This document shows positions 23,761 through 34,556 of a DNA stretch of 64,000 nucleotides, in pieces. How positions within the stretch are numbered: the stretch's first letter is position 1; every line of letters begins with the position of its first letter. Both the position numbers and the translations under genes were made by a program. This DNA is from Owenia fusiformis (lineage: Eukaryota > Annelida > Polychaeta > Sabellida > Oweniidae), in contig CAIIXF020000010.1 of assembly GCA_903813345.2 (NCBI GenBank), positions 11,785,181 through 11,849,180 of the forward strand, in the 5' to 3' direction. The notes beneath the pieces were generated by a model. That model ran no database searches and had not been told where the DNA came from. It saw nothing but the letters and a program-made list of their open reading frames with translations.

Positions 23761-24111
23761 TCAGAGGCCTCATTATCATCTGGTCGCAAATAGTTGCGTT
23801 GCGTCTGCGATGCGATTGCGATCGCAATTCGTAACGCATGCGATGCGTGATATTATCAATTGAGCGCAATCGCAGACGCAAAGCAATCGCAAAACAATTA
23901 AAACGTAAGTTGCGATCGCAAGTCTAGAGTGTATTATGCCGCGAAATTTAAAAGGACACTGGCGCTAGTTTTTGACATTGATTGATTGAAATTGATAGAA
24001 ATCCAATAATTGATATGATTTGATTGGTTGCGCATGCATTACACTTGTGCAAGACATAAGTGCGCCAAAATGCAAATCGATTTACATTGAACAGACGGTA
24101 GTCGAAGAAAC

Positions 24112-24413
24112 ATGTCGAGGGCAAGGAATTGGACAAATGATGAACTAGAATTATTAGTATCTCTCATTGAGAAGGATGCAAATATTCTTTTGGCACCACT
24201 TAGCTTAGCCTTGCCCAAGTCGGTATTTTTTACTCATCTGATCTTGAATTATTACCGCGGTCATAATAGAAATCAGATAGTAAAAGAGACCGACTTTGGC
24301 AAGGCTACACTTAGCTGTCAAATAACAATACAGTCCAAGGATAGTTGCTGGGCAAGGGTAGCTGAAAAAATAAGTTCACTTGGTGTGGAAATGAGGACTA
24401 GAAAAAACGTTAT
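24112..24413 (+). CDS. Myb/SANT-like DNA-binding ORF, exon 1, of the outer transposon
   Basis: The frame starts MSRARNWTNDELELLVSLIE, typical of the first helix of Myb/SANT-like domains found in transposon accessory proteins and their domesticated relatives. After an interruption it resumes with SKDSCWARVAEKISSLGVE and RTRKNV, matching the second and third helices (the CW and the KxxxLG-x-RT spacing). It ends at a good donor, TTAT/GTAAGT, at 24413, so the protein would continue in a later exon that I cannot identify. Residues about 32-68 are encoded by a 102-bp inverted-repeat element plus one target-duplication copy, inserted in frame. That segment would split the helix-turn-helix, so the product is probably not functional as a normal Myb domain. 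Confidence 0.55.
24206..24307. mobile_element. 102-bp MITE inserted in frame in the Myb/SANT ORF
   Basis: The ends are inverted repeats: TAGCCTTGCCCAAGTCGGT on the left and the complement TAGCCTTGCCAAAGTCGGT on the right, with more pairing through TTTTACT and ATCTGAT. It is flanked by a perfect 9-bp duplication CACTTAGCT at 24197-24205 and 24308-24316. Element plus one duplication is 111 bp, or 37 codons, so the host frame stays open on both sides. Confidence 0.85.
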
Positions 24414-25727
24414 GTAAGTCACACATCACTGAAAATAAATAACTGTTAAAACGGGAAGTTGTCATGTTACTGAAACTAACTGAAATAAAATGAACTTTTG
24501 GCCGTTGTTGTATGTGTTCTACAATGCTTCTATCTAAAATCCGTCAACATAATTTTTCAACAGCACTGGGGATGAACTGGAAACGAGGGAGGTTTTGCCT
24601 CGTATCAAAATGGCGGCGCGTGAAAAAATTTCATTCGGTACGATTTTTGTTTTTTACAATTTTCGTGCTTTTATCCTTCAAATTAAAACTTAATATTTGG
24701 CAAATAAATAGTTTATAAGTTCCGGTTTTATAATATGATTGCAAATTAGAAATCAATACAGACATTGCTGAGATATTTACATTTCAATTCTCTCACTTAG
24801 GAAACGAGGCACCTGTCTACATTTTGTAACAATGAAACGAGGCAATGTTTGACTTGCAACGAGGCAACTATTCTTTCTGTGATAGTGTCTACATTTAATG
24901 ATCTTATTTCCACCGTTCTGGTCACATACGACCGATTACGTTTTACACGATATACTTAGGTGGTTCAAAAAGTTTTGCATTTGATGTCATAACTTCAAGG
25001 AAAATAGTATTGTTGCAATGAAACTTGGTACACATATGTGTTATATATTTATACATTATATGGTAAAATTTGGGACCTCAATTTTGATTGGTTCTTGAGA
25101 TATGGTTGCTATGGTAACCAGAGTGGTGGGTACCATGTTCAACCCGAAATTACGTTTTTCCAAACAGTTTTCTTGCTTGAATAAACTCTTTGTAAAATGG
25201 CAATTAGCAGGTGTAAGTGTCTTTGGGTGGCTATTTTTCTTCATATTCTTCCATTTTTCTTATTGTCTCTATGACATCACAATAGACAAGTGACACGATA
25301 AGTTCCTTTGTGATGTATACCGTCCAAAACGCCGAAAAAAAACGTACGCATTTCGTTCGGATTTTTCACGCGAATTACGTACATGTCACGCATTCCGTTC
25401 GAAATTTTTCGTACTTAAATATTTCGAAAACGTTAAATAGCATTGTTTTGAGTGTCAATTCCAATAAACGAGCCAGCTATCCGAGCTATCAATGGTAGCG
25501 CATATATCGTCAAAATGTTCTCTCAAATAAGAAAAATCTCGTTCAAAGAAGTGCTATTTTAATAGGGAGCTTAAGCTACACGTATTTTAGAAATGGCGAA
25601 CGTAAACGTGAAATGACCCCTGGGAACTATAGTTCCGTTCTGGATTGACTTATACAAAGACCCAATTAAAAAGTTTAACTGATACCTTTGTAATCATTCA
25701 TGCAAATAAAGACGTTGAAGACAAGAA

Positions 25728-26108
25728 CTAAAAATTTCTCCATCTAAAATGTCACTCGACTTTTTGGCAATTAAAAGTCCCTGCCTGCATTTAGTAGTCA
25801 TATATTGTCATGTGCATAATTTTGAAACCATATCCTAATTATTTCACAAACCCTTTGTTGATTCTGCCATCGTTTCCAATTTGTAAACAGCATTTAGCCT
25901 TTTTAATTGGGAACTTTTTTGAAATTTCCAAAATGGCTGCCATGTGATTCCAGAATTAACATGAGTGTGACGTGACATCACAGTTGCTCGTTCCTAGGTA
26001 AAAACAAGATCACAATTGCTCGTTTCTAGATAGCTCAAGAATGCTTTCTTTGACTCATAATCACAAAAAAGTTGAGTGACATTTTAGATGGAGAATTTCT
26101 TAGTTCTC
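25728..26108. repeat. inverted repeat nested in the 24.6-27.4 kb element
   Basis: AACTAAAAATTTCTCCATCT then AAAATGTCACTCGACTTTTT at 25728 is matched in complement by AAAAAGTTGAGTGACATTTT then AGATGGAGAATTTC at about 26068-26100. The spacer has no supported coding frame. It is probably a further small foldback insertion. Confidence 0.6.
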
Positions 26109-26891
26109 TGAAGATTGCAATTTTACACGTTTACGTACACTTCTCTTTAAAACATGTGTCGTTAAACCTCCCTACTAATCGTACGCAAATGGGGCATTGT
26201 TGTTGCTCGAGATGGCTATATTTGATAGAATATAATTCCAGATACGATAAAAAAAGAATGACCATGGTAATAATTAAATGACTCGCCTATATTACAAAAA
26301 TAGCAGCGTCAAGGAGCACACTGGCATTGTCTCATTGGTGTACATTGGATTTTACTGTTTGTATTCTTTAATGTCTGTATGTTCCTTATTATGTCACTAT
26401 CAATTATGTTATTCTGCATATAGTCCAACGAAATGTGGAAATGTTCGGCGTCTGACGTCTGGAGTTCGGCGTCTGGCGTTTTGCGTCAATGGCAAATTCT
26501 TTAGCAATTTTAGCAACTTTCAAAAACTGAACAAATGCGTACCGCTTAGACTGACATCATATTTTACTGTGAACAATTATAAACTTATTATGACTTTCAA
26601 GTATTTCTTAGAACATATGTTACCATGGTAGCAGATAAATGGACTTATTTGTTATTACTAAGTTACAACACGTGTCATATGTTAATGCCTTGTATTTTCT
26701 TAAATGCTAGAAATGGTAATGCATTTGTAAATGAAATATTCATAAATTTTCTAGATTATTAGCCATATGAAAAATGTTAATGGTCGATGGCATAAATATT
26801 ATGATGTCGCTATCGTGAATTAAAATAAATGATGTTTCAAGGTAGAATAAAAGCAAGCTTTGTTCCGTGACAACTGTCTATATCTGCTTCC

Positions 26892-27011
26892 CTATTCAAC
26901 ATAACATTTTTGCTTTTTAGGAAGCTTCAACATAACAATATCAGCAACGTTGTCGTTTCCTGTTACAGAAATAGCATTTGAACAGGGATGCTTCTTTTTG
27001 TAGGCCCCGTT
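26892..27011 (-). CDS. possible terminal exon of a transposon gene
   Basis: On the minus strand the acceptor TTTTTATTACAG is followed by 39 open codons to a stop (begins NGAYKKKHPCSNAISVTG, ends KKQKCYVE). It lies inside the 24564-27351 transposon just within the right terminal repeat. It is basic, with two Cys. I do not recognise it. If real it would be the C-terminal end of the element's own protein, with the remaining exons decayed or unrecognised. Confidence 0.3.
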   Translation of the reverse strand, partial: NGAYKKKHPCSNAISVTGNDNVADIVMLKLPKKQKCYVE

Positions 27012-29209
27012 CTGTAATAAAAACAAAACATTTTTAATTAAATATGGTTGCCTCGTTTCATTCTTAAGAATGCTATATAGCTGCCTCGTTTCCTTGAGAA
27101 ACATGCCTCGTTTCCTAAGTGAGAGAATTGATATGTAAATATCTCAGCAATGCCAGTATTGATTTCTAATTTGTAATCATATTATAAAACCGGAACTTAT
27201 GAACTATTTACTTGCCAAATATTAAGTTTTAATTTGAAGGATAAAAGCACGAAAATTGTAAAAAACAAAAATCGTACCGAATGAAATTTTTTCACGCGCC
27301 GCCATTTTGATACGAGGCAAAACCTCCCTCGTTTCCAGTTCATCCCCAGTGAACAGACAATGAAACAATAACAGCTAATGAGTTTTCTATTTGGTGGTGT
27401 ATATTTTTAAATATGTCTTCAGTGTATTGCATTTATTTTCCTTTGGAACAAAATATGAAACACGTCTTTTCATTTGCATTGTGATCAAAGCAAATCATGT
27501 TTGAATCAGGGTCGGGATGAAAATGTGAAAATCTTCAATTTTGAGACGAACTCTCATTTCAAATTGAAAATCTAACTCTTTCCGACGAGTCAACTTCAAT
27601 GCGATGGGGGATGCTTGAACAACAGATACAGAGTACATGTCTATGTAAAAAAGAAAATCGTGCTTTTTCATTTTTAAACTATTAAATTTAACAACTTAGT
27701 AATTTGCAGTGATATGCATTTACTCTATTATGTAGAATTAACAACGTTTCTATTCATATTCAAACTCGATCAAATAAAATGTCTTTAATATTTAATCTAT
27801 ATCTGGGAACATGGTTAAACCTATCTCGAAATACTCTTCGGCCAATACGATTGTGGTGATCCAGAATGAAATGAAACATCTTGGTGTTCTTGTACTTTTA
27901 CAGACGATGTAGGTGAGGTACATATACACTAGGAATACTCAGAACATTAGTGTAGTAGTGGCAAGATTAATTTACCAAACAAGCTTTATTAGCTAGATAA
28001 ATATTTAATTGGCGAAAATCCTATGCTCCAAAGAGCATGAAATATTGCAGGCACCAATCTAAGACGTATACAGTATGTGATGCGTTCGCAATATTTAGAA
28101 ACAAACGTGATTTTTAAGGATTTACAGGCTCAATTAAATGTATATTTTAATCATATCAAATAAATAAAATTGAACAATTTCTTCGATACTATTGATTAAT
28201 ACTTAACAGGTAGTGAAATGACCGATATAAAACACCACAAAATATCCATTAACATAGATAAAATAACGCTCAAAGATGAACTAGATTTGCGATTTGATTT
28301 GCGACAGGGTAAATGTCGTCGCAACTTTTTGTTTAGTTGCGACCAGAAAATCGATAACTTTGCGTCAGACTTGCGATGCGATGGAATGATAATAACATTT
28401 TTGGGAAATAGTTGCGTTGCGATGTCTTGCGATGCGATTCGCATGCGATTTTGCGTTGCGACTAGATGATAATCACTGTTCCACAACTGGATGACTCTAA
28501 CTGCAGATGGTGGACAAAATTCGTTCGTTTTCGATAAATCTCCAATTACAGCCAAACCAAGCTGAATCTTGATCCCAAAAGTTTCGCCATGCAAACTAAT
28601 AAAGATATGATTGTAAACAACCACAAATAAAGGCTCACGCACCCGCGATATTAGAGAAATTGAAAGAAAACGGCTTCACTTAGAATGACTCTAACTGAAG
28701 TTAGTGATGACGTAGGAATGAAGCTAACTGAAACGGGGAATGAAGCTAACTCAATGGGATGAATATATGGACGGCCCTGTCTGTTGTTATAAAATATCTA
28801 AATGTTATTGACTGTTGTTATTGGTTGTAGCCATTTGTATTTTGACATGGAGTGAGTTTCTATTCAATCCCATGGCCGGTGATCGTAGAAATTGGACGGA
28901 GGGGGAGCAGACAAATTCTGGTAGAAATTTCAACAAATCTGGAAAATTTACTTTTTCAAGACAAAATTTAGTTTACGATTGAATGGCCAAATGAATAGGC
29001 TTACGGTATGGTAAAATATTGTAAGTATTCTAGGATTAAAGTATATGATGTAAAAGGCGAAATGCCGCAAACGTCCGAAAGTCAATGTTTTGCTAGTCAA
29101 GCAAGAATGGTCTACACGACCTGTAATTAAAAAACGCCACCATGGAACATTGCAGTATTCTTATTTTAGGTTTACTGAAGACAGATACAGAGACCAGACT
29201 CCAACGGAT

Positions 29210-30265
29210 AGGAACAACCAAACTAAAACCCCAACACAGAGAGATCACACAACACAACCGAACACAACCAAATAAACTCACCCGACTAGGCACAACCGAC
29301 CACCTATCTTAACATAATCGGGCACAACCCGCCACCACCCCTCATTTAACGATCAGGCACAACCAACCACATAACACAATCGGACTCAACCAGATACCTA
29401 ACCTGACTGGGCACAACCTGCCCCCCGACCAGCATAACAAAATCACAACATAACACAACGCATTTTAAAATTAACATAACACAATAAGGCACAACTCGAA
29501 ACCAGGCTAAATAAACAACCAGACACAACCCAACTACAAGCCAACAACACAATACGACACAACCCAATACTACAACCTTAGTTTAACCTCCGAAAACACA
29601 ACCAATTGTCAAATATACGCAACACAATTTGGCACAACCAAATAATAAAACAACAAAACCAAAACACAACCCATAATGGACGAAGAACAACACAATTTTA
29701 CACAAAACAATCAAAACACAATCAGGCACAACCAAACTGGAAGACAAAAACACCCAACCAACACTCTCTGAAAACAACACCAATCACGCAACACAATCTG
29801 ACACAACCACATACTTCATCCTACTGGGCACAACCCGCTACCGACCAGCACAACACAATTACAACATAACACAACCACTTTGAAATTAACATAACTTAAT
29901 GAGACACAACCCGATACCAAACTTACACAACACATCCAGGCTCAACCAGACAAACAACCACCAAAACACAATCGACTATCAAACTAACACAATGGAACAC
30001 AACCAAACAACAAACCAACACAATACAACATAGCCAACGAGACCGAATTCAAATCAACCCATTTTTGAATCATTACAACACAACCTGACACCAACCACAG
30101 TAACAGAGTCAGTCACAACCCAATACTAAATCAATTAATTTACACTATTAAATACAATCAGGCACAATCTACAAACACAACCAAACTATGATACCAATTT
30201 ACTTAGCACCCAACTAACTGTCTCCAACTGGAGACAATCCCAAAACAAAACCTAACCCAGCAAAA
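29210..30265. repeat. degenerate CACAACC/CACAATC low-complexity array
   Basis: About 1 kb of strand-asymmetric, A/C-rich sequence with irregular CACAACC, CACAATC, GGCACAACC and AACACAACC words spaced roughly 5-25 bp apart. The plus strand is nearly G-poor. Open frames at 29346-29869 are low-complexity artefacts. The origin is unclear; it lies wholly inside the 28474-31587 transposon. Confidence 0.7.
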
Positions 30266-30357
30266 CAACATTCTCTAGAAACCAATAACAATCCCGCGAA
30301 ACGCGTAACCTGAACAGGAAAAAGTAGCCCTCACTATATTCTTAACCTTTTTTCTTT

Positions 30358-30415
30358 GGCCGCTGATGAGAAACATATCATGGAATACCCCCATGAGTTC
30401 GAAACATCTTCGGCC
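30358..30415 (+). ncRNA. hammerhead-ribozyme-like motif
   Basis: The conserved boxes occur in hammerhead order. GGCCG (30358) is followed by CTGATGA (30363-30369), a ~31-nt arm, GAAA (30401-30404), CATCTT, and CGGCC (30411-30415). GGCCG pairs perfectly with CGGCC as stem I. GAA/TTC plus CATGG/CCATG give an imperfect stem II. Stem III would be minimal, as in hammerheads described from Penelope-like elements. The predicted cleavage triplet (CUU) is allowed but weak. It could be a decayed ribozyme or chance. Confidence 0.4.
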
Positions 30416-31104
30416 CTTATTATGACCAACATATAAGGGAGAGGATCCGCAACAGGATCGAGATGTCCGGCCGCTCTACATTAATGACAATAGGAGATGT
30501 CACCACTAATGGCATCATCCTAGGATCAACTAAATATACTCTACCTGTCACATAAGAACTGACAATGGTTTGGGGAAACTTAGATACTAGACCATATCTC
30601 CCAGGTCCAATCAACGAGACCTCTAACCAATTGACACAGATTGCATGACCATGCGTGTCCATAAAAGGTAATGTCTCAAGACATGGTCTCAGCCACCACT
30701 CCCAACACTATACACCACACCAACTACTTAATATTTACACAGAACAATTAACCACCAGTACCATGGGAAGGCATCATCTGTGGTCACGTGGTTACATAAC
30801 AAGACAAAGCCCAGTGCGTATGGCAAAACACAGTCTCTCACAAATAATCTAATTAATTAAGGAAATGTGTTCGAAGTTTAAAAAAGGGATAATAAGGTGA
30901 ATTCTGTCATAAGCAATAATTTAGTAAACCATATACACTTATATTATTTTGATAATGCACTGACTGAACAAATAAAAATGAACATTGCCTTTAACTGCAT
31001 GTCTTCAATATTCAGGTTGTTACATCATTGTATACAATATTGTTGCTTCACGATAAAAGAAACCCTTTTTATCCATCATTCGCTTACAATTTAGAATGAT
31101 AATT

Positions 31105-31260
31105 TGAATCGGGGGGGGGGTGCTTTTTGATAGTTTTGTTTAGAAAATCGTGCGAAAAGTGCTCAGAGTGGTGAAAACCTGCGGGAATTTGAAATAATTT
31201 CTGGCCAGGGAGGGGGAAACTACCGAACCTCCAGCTTCCCCTGGTTACGGAACTGCTTAT
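31105..31260. repeat. G-tract repeat related to the GGGCGTAGCCAG family
   Basis: It contains GGGGGGGGTGCTTTTTGATAG, GTGCTCAGAGTGGTGAAAACC and, at the other end, CTTCCCCTGGTTACGGAAC, paralleling 44905-45075 (GCTCAGAATGGTGAAAAACTG, CCCCCTGGCTACGGGTCTG). It is a degraded copy nested in the 28.5-31.6 kb element. Confidence 0.5.
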
Positions 31261-32370
31261 TGGTAATTTGTATAGCCCATTATAAATCTCCATTCAGTTA
31301 GAGTCATCAATGGTGAAATCTGTGTTGGAGTTAGCTTCTTATCAACCTCAGTTAGAGTCATTCTAAGTGAAGCCGTTTTCTTTCAATTTCTCTAATATCG
31401 CGGGTGCTTGAGCCTTGATTTGTGGTTGTTTACAATTATATATTTTTTAGTTTGCATGGCGAAACTTTTGGGATCAAGATTCAGCTTGGTTTGGCTGTAA
31501 TTGGAGATTTATCGAAAACGAACGAATTTTGTCCACCATCTTGAATGAAGCTAACTGCAGTTAGAGTCATCCAGTTGTGGAACAGTGATAATGAGGCCTC
31601 TGGTGTTTTAGCACTTTGTAACATTTCGTAGCATTTATATATAACACAGTATTAATTGAATATGTTTCAGTGATAGTGATGTTCTTTGGCCTCAGGTAGC
31701 ACAAAAAGTCATAATGCGATTTATATCTGGTTTGTTTTATCTGAAAGGAATTGAATTAATTGAGGATTAGATGGAATTTCATGTTGATAGAATGATTATT
31801 TCTGATATAATTATTGCAAAGATCAAAAACCATTTAAGGGTTAAGAATCCTATCCTAAATTTCATTTTATTCCCGGAAATATCAATAAATGAAATTATTG
31901 GAAGGGATATCAACTTTTATTATTTGGAATAATTATAAGCAATTTTACTCCCTGGAACTACGATTTCACGAGACATTATGGACCTTTTGGAGACAATTTA
32001 TTTAAGGTTCGATAAGAAATAACTGAGGAAATTTAAGTCAATTTTCTTCTTGCCACCATTGTTTTCTTCATGAGATGTTAGTAGACAATTGTAGCGTCAT
32101 CTACAATGCTAACTTTGTCGACACTGTTACCATGGTTATGTTTCACAGAACAATCAAAACAAAGTCATTTTATTGGATGGTACATGTACAATGACTCAGG
32201 TAATATCATAACTTCTGGTAGTCGCATATTCGTTTACCAGTTTGATTTTCAATATGAAAACTTCATACATTGGTAATCCAAGATGGATAGTTGGGTAATG
32301 TCTGTTGTAGTAAGACTTCGCCACTTGGTGATTGTGCCTGGTGACAAAACGATTGATGGCTCAATCAAAA

Positions 32371-32404
32371 CAGAGACATATAAAACGTGTTTTATATGTC
32401 TCTG
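32371..32404. repeat. 34-bp near-perfect hairpin
   Basis: CAGAGACATATAAAA, loop CGTG, then TTTTATATGTCTCTG: 15-bp perfect arms. The surrounding DNA (31603-33040) shows no gene. It may be a small insertion or a cruciform-prone site. Confidence 0.75.
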
Positions 32405-33042
32405 ATCAAAAGAATTATGTTTTTGTTGTAACTGAAATTATTCATTTGTAAGTTACGTTTAATGTTTTGAATGAAAGCGATAGTGTACTATGAATGAACT
32501 TTTTCGAAAATCGGATAAATATGACTCAAATCATAAGCTTTTTTTTCAATATAGTTTATTTAAGTTTCTCAAGTAAATACAGATACAGTAGTTGTAAATC
32601 AATTACAATCTTATCATATTCCATTTGTTTTTAAAAAATACATTTTTACGTACATAAATTTCGAATTTTAGAGTTTTAACAATTCATTCAAACTACTTGT
32701 GCAAATTAGAGCCTCTAAGTGCGCTCCATATTGATTTTGAAATTACCTTTCCTGCAATAAGGTTCCAATAGACCGTTGGAAAGCTGAAGACCGTTGGGAA
32801 GCTAAAAGAACAATTGGACATTGAATTAGTTGTCATTTTGAAAATTAGTATATGACCCCTTGGTGATGAGATGGTTCATATCTAATTTTGCATTTACAAA
32901 AAATTCAAATGGAGGTCAGACTCTTGAAGCTGACACTCTTAGCTTTCCAACGGTGTATTGAAACCTTAGTTCAGAGCTGGTCATTTATATTGCCCTAATT
33001 TGCACTTCTACACATTATTTCTTTTGCTATCGATTGAAAAGC

Positions 33043-33413
33043 CGATCACCACAAGAAAGCCAGCCACCAGAAGCAGTACGGGGTCGCTACCACTCCCTGG
33101 AAATAAATACTACATGAAAACAACATCACGACGTTCCAAAACTGGCCCCCGTAGACGAACCTCGAGAAAATTGCAAAGGTTGCAGCACCCTAATGCTATT
33201 GATCCCTTAACATTGCCAAGTTGTAAACCATGTTGTCGGAGAGAATCGCAACAATGCGCAAGCGACATTAACAGAAGAATGGTGGTTTGTATGATGTCTG
33301 ATATAAACTTTGAACATTATTGGGCTTGGAATTCCATCTCCTCCATTGCTGACATTCAGACTCAATTAAAAGCGAGAGCTAAGCGACCAAATGCAATCAA
33401 ACATTATTCCTAA
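33043..33413 (+). CDS. unidentified exon-like ORF, basic and Cys-containing
   Basis: An open frame follows a possible acceptor (ATTGAAAAG/CC, weak pyrimidine tract) and runs to a stop at 33411-33413. The peptide is Arg/Lys/Ser/Thr-rich (TTSRRSKTGPRRRTSRKLQR) and then carries a Cys cluster (SCKPCCRRESQQC) followed by MVVCMM. Composition is less AT-rich than its flanks, which favours real coding. I do not recognise a family. It could be the first of three exons on this strand or an isolated relic; a foldback transposon starts 15 bp after the stop. Confidence 0.35.
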
Positions 33414-33428
33414 ATGTAATATCAGAAA

Positions 33429-34023
33429 GGAGTGGTATCGATATGGTGAACTTTTTGAACACGCATTTCTCTTAAACCAGACTTCAAATGGTATCATATG
33501 TTAAATATGAAATGAAACATCTTTTCGAACCTCATTGGAACAAAACGACATAAACACAACGTGTTTAGGTCTTTCAATATTATAATTGTACAAAGGAAAG
33601 TTTGGTTGATTTTTAAAAAAGTATCTTGTTAATGAAATAAAAGGGTTATCTTAATTTTTATCTATTTTGTTTTTTTTAAAGTTTTTGCATACTTTTTGTT
33701 AAATCAACCAAAATTTCCTTTGTATAACTATAATATTGAGAAGTCTAAAAACATGGTCTATATGCTATTTTGTTCTAACAAGGTTCGGAAAGACATTTTA
33801 TTTAATTCTCAAGAATTGGTAGAAAGGAACAAAAAATTGCACTAAAGAACAAAAAATGTTAACAAAAACAGTTATATAAAATATATATAAACAATTTTTG
33901 CATTAAATTGTTGCCAATCAGTCAACATTACTTAAACGACCGTGTTTTTTGACAGAATGTTTTAATAATTGGTTTAAGAGAAAAACATTGTTGAATTCAA
34001 TTCACCATATCGATACCTATCCT
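33429..34023. mobile_element. 595-bp foldback element (MITE)
   Basis: The left end GGAGTGGTATCGATATGGTG and right-end complement GGATAGGTATCGATATGGTG are inverted repeats sharing TTTCTCTTAAACCA further in. The interior is itself an imperfect inverted repeat around 33600-33730 (ACAAAGGAAAGTTTGGTTGATTT and AAATCAACCAAAATTTCC). Related copies are 9653-10108 and 6763-6858. Confidence 0.75.
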
Positions 34024-34238
34024 CTAGAAAAAATGTCTGAATCTTCAATATTGGAATTCCGAGAAATCAAAAGGTCTTGAAGATTGTTTAATAAAGAGTA
34101 AATATGTAAATTACAAACTGAATACTGAGATTAAAAATTGTTATTGTTGGTAAGAATACATTGACTGAACAAAAGTAGGCTTAATTGTACATGTCGATTT
34201 ATAATTTAATCATAACTTGCATTATATGACGATTGTAG

Positions 34239-34496
34239 CTTCGAAAACGGCAACCCCGCAAAGATAAATTAAAGAAACTTTCACAAAGGAAGTCAAAGAG
34301 TAAAGCCAGGAATATAGATGAGACAACACAATCCCAAATCAGAGACACTTATACGATGATTTCCAAAAGAAATTCATGTAACGAAGGATTTTGGAGCAGG
34401 TGTGAGCTGAAAACGGGTCAGAACAGAAAGTTGTTCGAGATTAGTAATCTCTTGAACGATATGAGTGAAGCAGTTATGCTGCAACAAATAATACAG
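34239..34496 (+). CDS. unidentified 86-codon internal exon
   Basis: The acceptor ATTGTAG is at 34236-34238 and the donor ATACAG/GTAATT at 34496. The 258-nt segment is open in one frame, phase 0 to phase 0. The peptide starts very basic (LRKRQPRKDKLKKLSQRKSK), then CNEGFWSRCELKTGQNRK and a leucine-rich end (FEISNLLNDMSEAVMLQQ). The long open frame that continues to about 34976 beyond the donor is minisatellite read-through. Family unknown. Confidence 0.4.
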
Positions 34497-34556
34497 GTAA
34501 TTGTTCCATACTGGCAAACTATCTACAATATTGTGGTCATGAAATCTAAAATATCA

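Larger units (their letters stand above)
24564..27351. mobile_element. 2.8-kb transposon, CACTG termini, 5-bp duplication AACAG
   Basis: Long terminal inverted repeats of about 250 bp start CACTGGGGATGAACTGGAAA at 24564 and its complement ends at 27351. They stay closely similar through AGGTTTTGCCTCG, AATGGCGGCGCGTG and TCTCTCACTTAGGAAACGAG. The 5-bp AACAG flanks both ends (24559-24563, 27352-27356). The interior contains a nested inverted repeat (about 25728-26108) and a minus-strand terminal-exon-like segment (26892-27011). No full transposase is visible. Confidence 0.8.
28474..31587. mobile_element. 3.1-kb transposon, CACTG termini, 5-bp duplication ATAAT
   Basis: Terminal inverted repeats of 200-250 bp begin CACTGTTCCACAACTGGATG at 28474 and end in the complement at 31587. 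Both contain AGTTAGAGTCATTCTAAGTG, TTTCTCTAATATCGCGGGTG and GATCAAGATTCAGCTTGG. ATAAT flanks both ends (28469-28473, 31588-31592). It was inserted in the right end of the outer element. The interior holds a CACAACC-rich array and a hammerhead-like motif. No transposase was recognised. A fragment of the same terminus is present at about 55100-55160. Confidence 0.8.
23762..31602. mobile_element. outer transposon hosting nested insertions
   Basis: The left end reads CAGAGGCCTCATTATCATCT then GGTCGCAA. The right end, once the 28474-31587 insertion is removed, reads as the complement of CAGAGGCCTCATTATCATCT then AGTCGCAA. Both subterminal regions (23780-23930 and 28265-28468) are packed with GCGATGCGA / TCGCAA words. 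With its insertions removed the element is about 1.9 kb and carries a plus-strand Myb/SANT-type ORF. I found no clear target duplication, so the superfamily is open; the Myb/SANT protein hints at PIF/Harbinger-like or similar DNA transposons. Confidence 0.65.

Noticed and set aside
28474-31587. CACTG ends as V(D)J recombination signals
   Set aside because: No nonamer at 12- or 23-bp spacing was seen. Only the CAC start and 5-bp duplication are shared with RAG-related transposons.
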